This document shows, in pieces, positions 7,928-11,953 of a DNA stretch of 11,953 nucleotides. Both the position numbers and the translations under genes were made by a program. Numbering within the stretch: the first letter of the stretch is position 1; each line of letters starts with the position of its first letter. Source of the DNA: Nephromyces sp. MM_2019 (lineage: Eukaryota; Apicomplexa; Aconoidasida; Nephromycida). The stretch spans positions 1 through 11,953 of the forward strand of contig JADHZB010001692.1 in NCBI GenBank assembly GCA_015657535.1, in the 5' to 3' direction. The notes below the pieces were generated by a model that saw only the letters and a program-made list of their open reading frames with translations, had not been told where the DNA came from and searched no databases.

Positions 7928-8559
7928 ACACTAATTGTGTGTGTGTGTGTGTGAGGCTTGTGTGTGTGGCTCAAATGTATAGATATATGGAAACGATCGT
8001 ATACACGCATTTATAGTTCTTGGTTCGTGCGTACTTCTCTCTGATGTGTTCGTATATGTGTGTGTGTGTGTGTGAGTGTGTGTGTGTGTGTGTGTGAGTG
8101 TGAGTGTGTGTGTGTGTGTACATTTACCTCGCTACAGTGTGTGTGTATCTACCTCCCTCTGGCGGGTGCGTGTGTGCGATTATATTCCTTTAGGCTTTCA
8201 AGATTATTTTGTGCGCCCCATTTTTCTACCCCCCTCCTCTACGCACACACGCGGGTGTAATGACACTGAATGCTACTGTGTGTGTGTTTCAGCGTTCTCA
8301 GCGATTGTACGTTGCTTTTCTCCGTGTGTGTGCGTGTGTGTGTGAGCCGGCAAGAAGCAACTAGTTCACTTATCTTGCCATACCCTACTCTTGAGTGAAA
8401 GCACCCGCTAAACATGCTTTTATATATGGCAGCAGTTCAGAGGTCTTAATTGAGGGAAAACTCCCCCCTTCTACCTCCCTTCTATGATAAGCAGCGTGTG
8501 TGTGCATGCACATAAATATACTACGTTAACTAAGAAGATGCGAACAAGCTTCACAGCCT

Positions 8560-8597
8560 TCACAGCAAGCTAACCTCTTATGGTTAGCTTGCTGTGA
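8560..8597. other. Perfect 16-bp inverted repeat with 6-nt loop
   Basis: TCACAGCAAGCTAACC (8560-8575) and GGTTAGCTTGCTGTGA (8582-8597) are exact reverse complements separated by TCTTAT. A G-T pair could extend the stem by one. The CTTCACAGC motif also precedes it (8550-8558). It lies in the convergent spacer. It could be a 3'-end or RNA-stability hairpin, a small-RNA precursor, or the remains of a mobile element; the sequence does not decide. Confidence 0.9.
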
Positions 8598-8720
8598 GAA
8601 CACTCGAGTGCACGTGTGTGCGTGTGTGCATCGATTTCAAGCTGTGGAGAGGCTTCCAATATCGGTAAAAGGTATAGGGTAAAGGGTTTAATATCCAGGA
8701 GTACATACACTCGGAAGCTG

Positions 8721-8888
8721 AGATCACAGGAATGCACACACATACTCTCATTCACACAGACAAACTCACACACGTAGACACGCACACACATATACAAATG
8801 GGACACACCCAAGCGCAAACCCACACACGCACACACACGCACACACACGCACACACACGCACACACCCAAACACACCCAAACACACTC
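8721..8888 (+). repeat. CA/CACACG microsatellite tract
   Basis: Imperfect (CA)n with ACACACGC units at regular 10-base steps near 8825-8864, downstream of the minus-strand gene ending at 8990. Read on the minus strand it is a TG tract. A copy of the recurring palindrome (GTACATACAC, 8701-8710) precedes it. Confidence 0.9.
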
Positions 8889-8989
8889 AACGTTTCCACG
8901 ATTCACCGAAGCACCTATAAATGGGCTATCCGCCATAGCCCTTCACACACGCTTAAATGCGTGCAAAGCTCTCCAACCTTTGCTGCTAA

Positions 8990-9298
8990 TCAAACATGGA
9001 AAGAGCCGCACACAGGCTGCATAAACTGCGGAATTTGAAGTTTTTCAAGTTTTATAGATGCGATGAAAGGTGTAGAAGAGGATGGAATATACGAAAACTC
9101 ACCTAAAAAAGAGGGAAGCAAAGACAAAATCGTCTTTGTACACACACCCACATCCTCAATGATATGTGATGGGCAGTGTACGTACACCTGCTATCTTAAC
9201 ACGGAAAGACATAACCACCACGCTTAGTGCGACAGCGTTAAATGCACCCTCAACTCTAATCATCTTCAAGTTTATTTTTGATGTGAATTTGGCGGAAT
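8990..9298 (-). CDS. Small two-exon hypothetical protein
   Basis: Exon A (9298-9188) follows a strong acceptor on the minus strand (TTTGCTCCTTTAAATCGCAG). It reads SAKFTSKINLKMIRVEGAF then a hydrophobic NAVALSVVVMSFRV and ends GCAG at a donor that is exactly GTGTACGTACAC. Exon B (9102-8990), in matching phase after the acceptor CCTCTTTTTTAG, reads GEFSYIPSSSTPFIASIKLE and then LQIPQFMQPVCGSFHV to TGA. If translation starts at the internal ATG (9263-9261) the product is 62 residues. If exon A is internal, a 5' exon is missing; weak candidates begin at ATG 9431. The 85-base intron is GT-rich in the sense strand. I do not recognise the protein. Confidence 0.5.
9176..9187 (-). other. Palindrome GTGTACGTACAC forming a 5' splice site
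   Basis: The perfect 12-base palindrome is the first 12 bases of the proposed intron on the minus strand (exon end GATAGCAG). The same sequence starts a + strand intron at 3552. After it the intron continues CTGCCCATC, close to the CAGTGCCTGATC-like sequence after the copy at 9777-9788. Confidence 0.65.
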
Positions 9299-9545
9299 CT
9301 GCGATTTAAAGGAGCAAAAAAATTCAGAAATTTCGTCCTCATGAGATTCTTTGGTTGCTAGTAAACTCGAGAATATCTTCTCTTTCATTAGTTTCCACAA
9401 AAAACGAGAAACATTTGATATATAGCCTCATTTTTTCGGACTTCTAGTTGATCATTTTGTGGTTTTCTCTGTTTTTTTTCCTGTTTTTCTCTTCTCCCTC
9501 TTTCTCCCTTGCTCATCGCCCCTCACCCTCCTCACCTCCCTCTTT

Positions 9546-10218
9546 TCACCTATTACGACGTATCAACATTGATCTATTTGGAGCCCCCTTCATTGCCATC
9601 TTCGACTTCTGTTTCATCACAAACTTCGACTTGTTTTGCTGAGCTTTCCGAGCTTTTGGATTGTTCTTCATCTTCTGCTGCATCTTCTTCTTCTTCAGCT
9701 TTGCAATCTGAGCAGCAAAACATCAAAAACAGCGATAGAAACACCCAAGGAATGAAAAACTCGCAAATATCAGGCACTGTACATACACCTCAGGGGGGGT
9801 TTACCGCACACACACAGATAGCTGCACACATGCACACACACAAATATGCTCAAAACAGGTAAAATGATCGCCTCTCGCAGCGAAACTTATACACATAGAG
9901 ACAGGTACACATGCACACAGATACACAGAAGAGGATGCACACACACACACACACACACACACATACGCATAGATAAGCACATATATAAATAGACCAACAC
10001 ATAACACTCTACAAAGAGCATTACAACACACGCCTTTCAACTCACCTGCTGAGGATTCTTCAGCTCATCATGAACGCACGTGCCTTTAGAAGGTCTAGAA
10101 GAGCCACTTGCCGTCATGCCCTTCTTCCTCTTCATCATTAGACGTTTTTGCTTGTTTGTGAGTGGAAAAGAGGAGGAAATTTCATCAAAACGCTTCTTCT
10201 CAATGGAATTTTCCTTCG
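9546..10218 (-). CDS. Two 3' exons of a highly basic, nucleolar-looking protein
   Basis: Exon 10218-10046 (acceptor CTCGATCTTCTTCAG) reads KENSIEKKRFDEISSSFPL, then QKRLMMKRKKGMTASGSS and ends DELKNPQQ at a consensus donor CAG|GTGAGT. After intron 10045-9708, with acceptor TTTTGATGTTTTGCTGCTCAG, exon 9707-9546 continues in phase with IAKLKKKKMQQKMKNNPKAR and a basic tail ending MLIRRNR, then TGA. Phase 0 fits exactly. Composition and the ELKxxxQIxKxxKKK arrangement recall the C-terminal tail of DBP10/DDX54-type ribosome-biogenesis helicases, but this is a resemblance only and such tails are low complexity. The 5' part is missing or unrecognised: no in-frame ATG precedes MMKRKKG, and the upstream sequence is a TG-rich intron in sense, overlapping the region where a + strand gene begins. 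Confidence 0.55.
9777..9788 (-). other. Palindrome variant GTGTATGTACAG
   Basis: On the minus strand this follows CCTGAG and looks like another donor (GAG|GTGTATG), but it lies within the proposed intron 10045-9708, about 70 bases before its acceptor. A short extra exon before it is possible but not resolved. Confidence 0.5.
9849..9891. repeat. Dispersed repeat, copy 1 of about 40 bp
   Basis: GCTCAAAACAGGTAAAATG...AGCGAAACT resembles ACTCAAACCAGGTAAACT...AAGCGAAACT at 10256-10298. The spacing inside the element is similar. Both lie upstream of an acceptor of the minus-strand gene, and both contain CAG|GTAAA, a good + strand donor preceded by an ATG a few codons earlier. Confidence 0.55.
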
Positions 10219-10255
10219 CTGAAGAAGATCGAGACAACACACAAGAAACATGAGA

Positions 10256-10298
10256 CTCAAACCAGGTAAACTATGGAGTGCCTCCAAGCGAAACTCAC
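10256..10298. repeat. Dispersed repeat, copy 2 of about 40 bp
   Basis: Partner of the element at 9849-9891. On the + strand, ATG 10250 reads MRLKP up to CCAG|GTAAAC (phase 1), which would fit in phase to an acceptor at 10494 and so could be a first exon of the + gene beginning near 10500. Confidence 0.5.
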
Positions 10299-10499
10299 AA
10301 ACACGCACACCAACCCACACACACGCACAAACACTCGCAAAAACACGCCTACACACACACTGGTGTACAGTTCTACACGGTGATACACACACACACATAT
10401 ACCTACACTCGCACAAACACACACACACACACACAAAAGTCGCAACAAAGAGGAAAAACAGCAAGGCAAAGTGAGGCATGCGGGGATGTAACAGAGACC

Positions 10500-11953
10500 A
10501 TGCGTATGCGTGTGTTGGAAGATGAATTTCATGATTTCAAAGGAAGCATAGAAGTGTGTGTACTGGATGTACGTACACAGGTGAGTATGTGTGAGTGTGC
10601 TTGTAGAAGTTTGTGTGTCCGTGTGCGTGCGTATGTGAGAGTATTTGTGTGTCTGAAAGTAAGATTATGTGTGCTATAGTATGCGTGTGTAAGAGTATGT
10701 GTGGAGATGAGAGGTTTTTGAGAATGTGCGCGAAAATGAGAGTGTGTGTGCGTGTGCTGCAGTGTGCTTTAACGTTTGTGTTTCTACGGATGTATGTGTA
10801 AGCGTATGTCCAGGGTGGGTACGATTGTGTACGCACTCATCATTCTTCGACGAAAAAGAAATACACACACAAAATCGTCGGATTCAAAGTGCTCTACAAT
10901 GGAGAAACTGGGTGTACGTACAGGGAGCCTCTGTAACTTCATCACTTTCATCTTCATGTTCTCTGGTTTGCCTGCGACGCCTTGACTTGGCTGCAAAAAG
11001 AGGAAGGAGTAAATACTATGAAACGCTCTCTACTTCAGCAGTCTACAGGATGATGTAAGACTTACATATACACACACACACGCACATAGATACTAGGCAC
11101 ACAATCCTGCAGGACAGGCTTTCCCAAGTAGAATAGGCAGCTTCTTACACACACGGCCTAGAAAGCAAATAAAGCAACACACACGCGTCTACTTCCTCAC
11201 TATTATATCAAAAGAAGCTTCTTCATTGTGTATAATCGCCTAATGCATCGAGTAGGGCAGTGTGTGTTAGCAGAGTTTTTTAGCAGTGCACCTCAGCAGT
11301 GTGTGTTAGCAGAGTTTTTTAGCAGTGCACCTCAGCAGTGTGTGTTAGCAGTGCGTCTGTATCACTACCTTCACAACTACATCATCAAGTTCAAACAGGG
11401 AGGTGTACGTACATCGACCTACCTCGCAAGATTGTAGCCTCATCTTCAGTCTCTCCCACTGTTTGTATGCGATTCTTCGTCAGAGCCATCCACTTCTTAT
11501 ATAAGCCCTTATTCTCGAGCTCTCCCCTAAAAGTAGACGCACCCACTCACACACATATTTCGCTAGAACGCAGCCTGAGGAGAAGATATATGCTGCGCGT
11601 GTGTGTGAATTCGTACACACTGCAACCATTCAAACAGCAGAAATCACACAAAAAAGAGCATCTTCAGATAGAGGTGTCGAGTAGCGATGGTGATGGGGAA
11701 GATACAGCAGTCACACACACTTATATACATACACATTCACACACTCAAAGAGCACAAAGATTGGAGCTGCAATAACGCAGTAACTTCTATAAAAAAAAAG
11801 CCATGAAATCACCAATTTCTAATCATTTTCGTCAATTTTCAGACATAAACGCCATCATCTGCTTCTTCTTCCTCATCTTCATCTATTTTCTACTAATTTA
11901 TTTGCTTTTTGGTCACTTTAATATGCTTTTCACTTCTTTAGCTGCTTCTTCTT
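10500..11953 (+). CDS. Multi-exon hypothetical gene with C-terminal membrane segment, runs off window
   Basis: Proposed exons: 10500-10580 (MRMRVLEDEFHDFKGSIEV... ending RTQ at CAG|GTGAGT), 10859-10911 (KYTHKIVGFKVLYNGETG), 11001-11054 (GRSKYYETLSTSAVYRM), 11215-11402 (SFFIVYNRLMHRVGQ, a 13-residue repeat, then RLYHYLHNYIIKFKQG), 11450-11532 (SPTVCMRFFVRAIHFLYKPL), 11574-11673 (PEEKIYAARVCEFVHTATIQ...) and 11843 to the window end. Phases match at every junction (0,2,2,1,0,1). The last exon reads DINAIICFFF and continues as a strongly hydrophobic helix (LIFIYFLLIYLLF), likely membrane-spanning. Donors at 10912 and 11403 are copies of GTGTACGTAC. The start is uncertain: the 10500 ATG may be preceded by a first exon ending at 10262. 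The introns at 11055-11214 and 11533-11573 are CA-rich in sense, unlike other genes here, which lowers confidence in the 3' half. Function unknown. Confidence 0.45.
10567..10578 (+). other. Palindrome copy ATGTACGTACAC just before a consensus donor
   Basis: Here the motif is in the last codons of the exon, followed by AG|GTGAGT at 10581. It is the only copy on the exon side of a proposed splice site. Confidence 0.55.
11258..11353 (+). repeat. 39-bp in-frame tandem repeat, two full copies plus partial
   Basis: Copies start at 11258, 11297 and 11336 (CAGTGTGTGTTAGCAG...). The first two are identical over 39 bases and the third is partial. The unit encodes QCVLAEFFSSAPQ, so copy number changes keep the frame. 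Each full unit also contains GAGTTTTTTAG and CCTCAGCAG, which look like acceptors, so the repeat could instead be a duplicated intron end. Confidence 0.95.

Larger units (their letters stand above)
7928..8989. other. Intergenic region between converging genes: TG tracts, hairpin, CA tract
   Basis: The + gene stops at 7927 and the - gene stops at 8990, so this is a convergent spacer. TG tracts (about 7936-8120 and 8280-8345) follow the + gene on its sense strand. The CA tract at 8721-8888 follows the - gene, again TG-rich in its sense. Between them, 8350-8720 has no TG bias and no frame I trust; it holds the hairpin at 8560-8597. No tRNA or rRNA was recognised. Confidence 0.6.

Noticed and set aside
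1..11953. TG-rich telomeric or subtelomeric DNA
   Set aside because: The tracts are dispersed in introns and flanks, change strand with genes, and contain no regular telomeric unit.

Overview
This window looks like nuclear DNA of a microbial eukaryote with a compact, intron-rich genome. The reasons are spliceosomal-type GT...AG introns with pyrimidine-tract acceptors, a clear ALG13-type glycosyltransferase of the ER N-glycan pathway, a multi-exon gene whose best start encodes a mitochondrial-type presequence, and intergenic gaps of a few hundred bases. I cannot name the lineage. The most striking feature of the DNA is the large number of (TG)n/(CA)n tracts in introns and gene flanks; most of the long Cys-Val or His-Thr reading frames are translations of these tracts.

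Layout. 1-387 (-): 5' part of a zinc-binding-type protein running off the window edge. 388-1016: TG/CA-rich spacer with one weak possible exon (574-730, +). 1017-2336 (-): ALG13 homologue in one exon, carrying an insertion of about 267 residues. 2337-2700: TG-rich divergent spacer. 2701-3338 (+): possible two-exon gene with a Ser-Phe-Ser-Pro minisatellite. 3390-3714 (+): short candidate exons at the head of the next gene. 3641-7927 (+): best-supported multi-exon gene, 11 to 13 exons with matching phases and a stop at 7927. It is probably mitochondrial, and a mitoribosomal small-subunit protein is one guess. 7928-8989: spacer with TG/CA tracts and a perfect 16-bp hairpin. 8990-9298 (-): small two-exon gene. 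9546-10218 (-): two 3' exons of a very basic, nucleolar-looking protein. 10500 to the window end (+): 5' and middle exons of an unrecognised gene whose last visible exon encodes a membrane segment.

Three genome-scale patterns stand out. First, a palindrome of consensus GTGTAYGTACAC occurs about 12 times, and in about half of the cases it forms or adjoins the 5' end of a proposed intron, in genes on both strands. Second, TG tracts lie mostly on the sense strand of introns and 3' flanks (UG-rich pre-mRNA), switching strand with the genes. Third, several intronic TG tracts sit inside higher-order tandem arrays, one of them with units that shorten steadily along the array.

All exon structures were read by eye from frame, phase and splice signals. 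No transcript or database comparison was possible.
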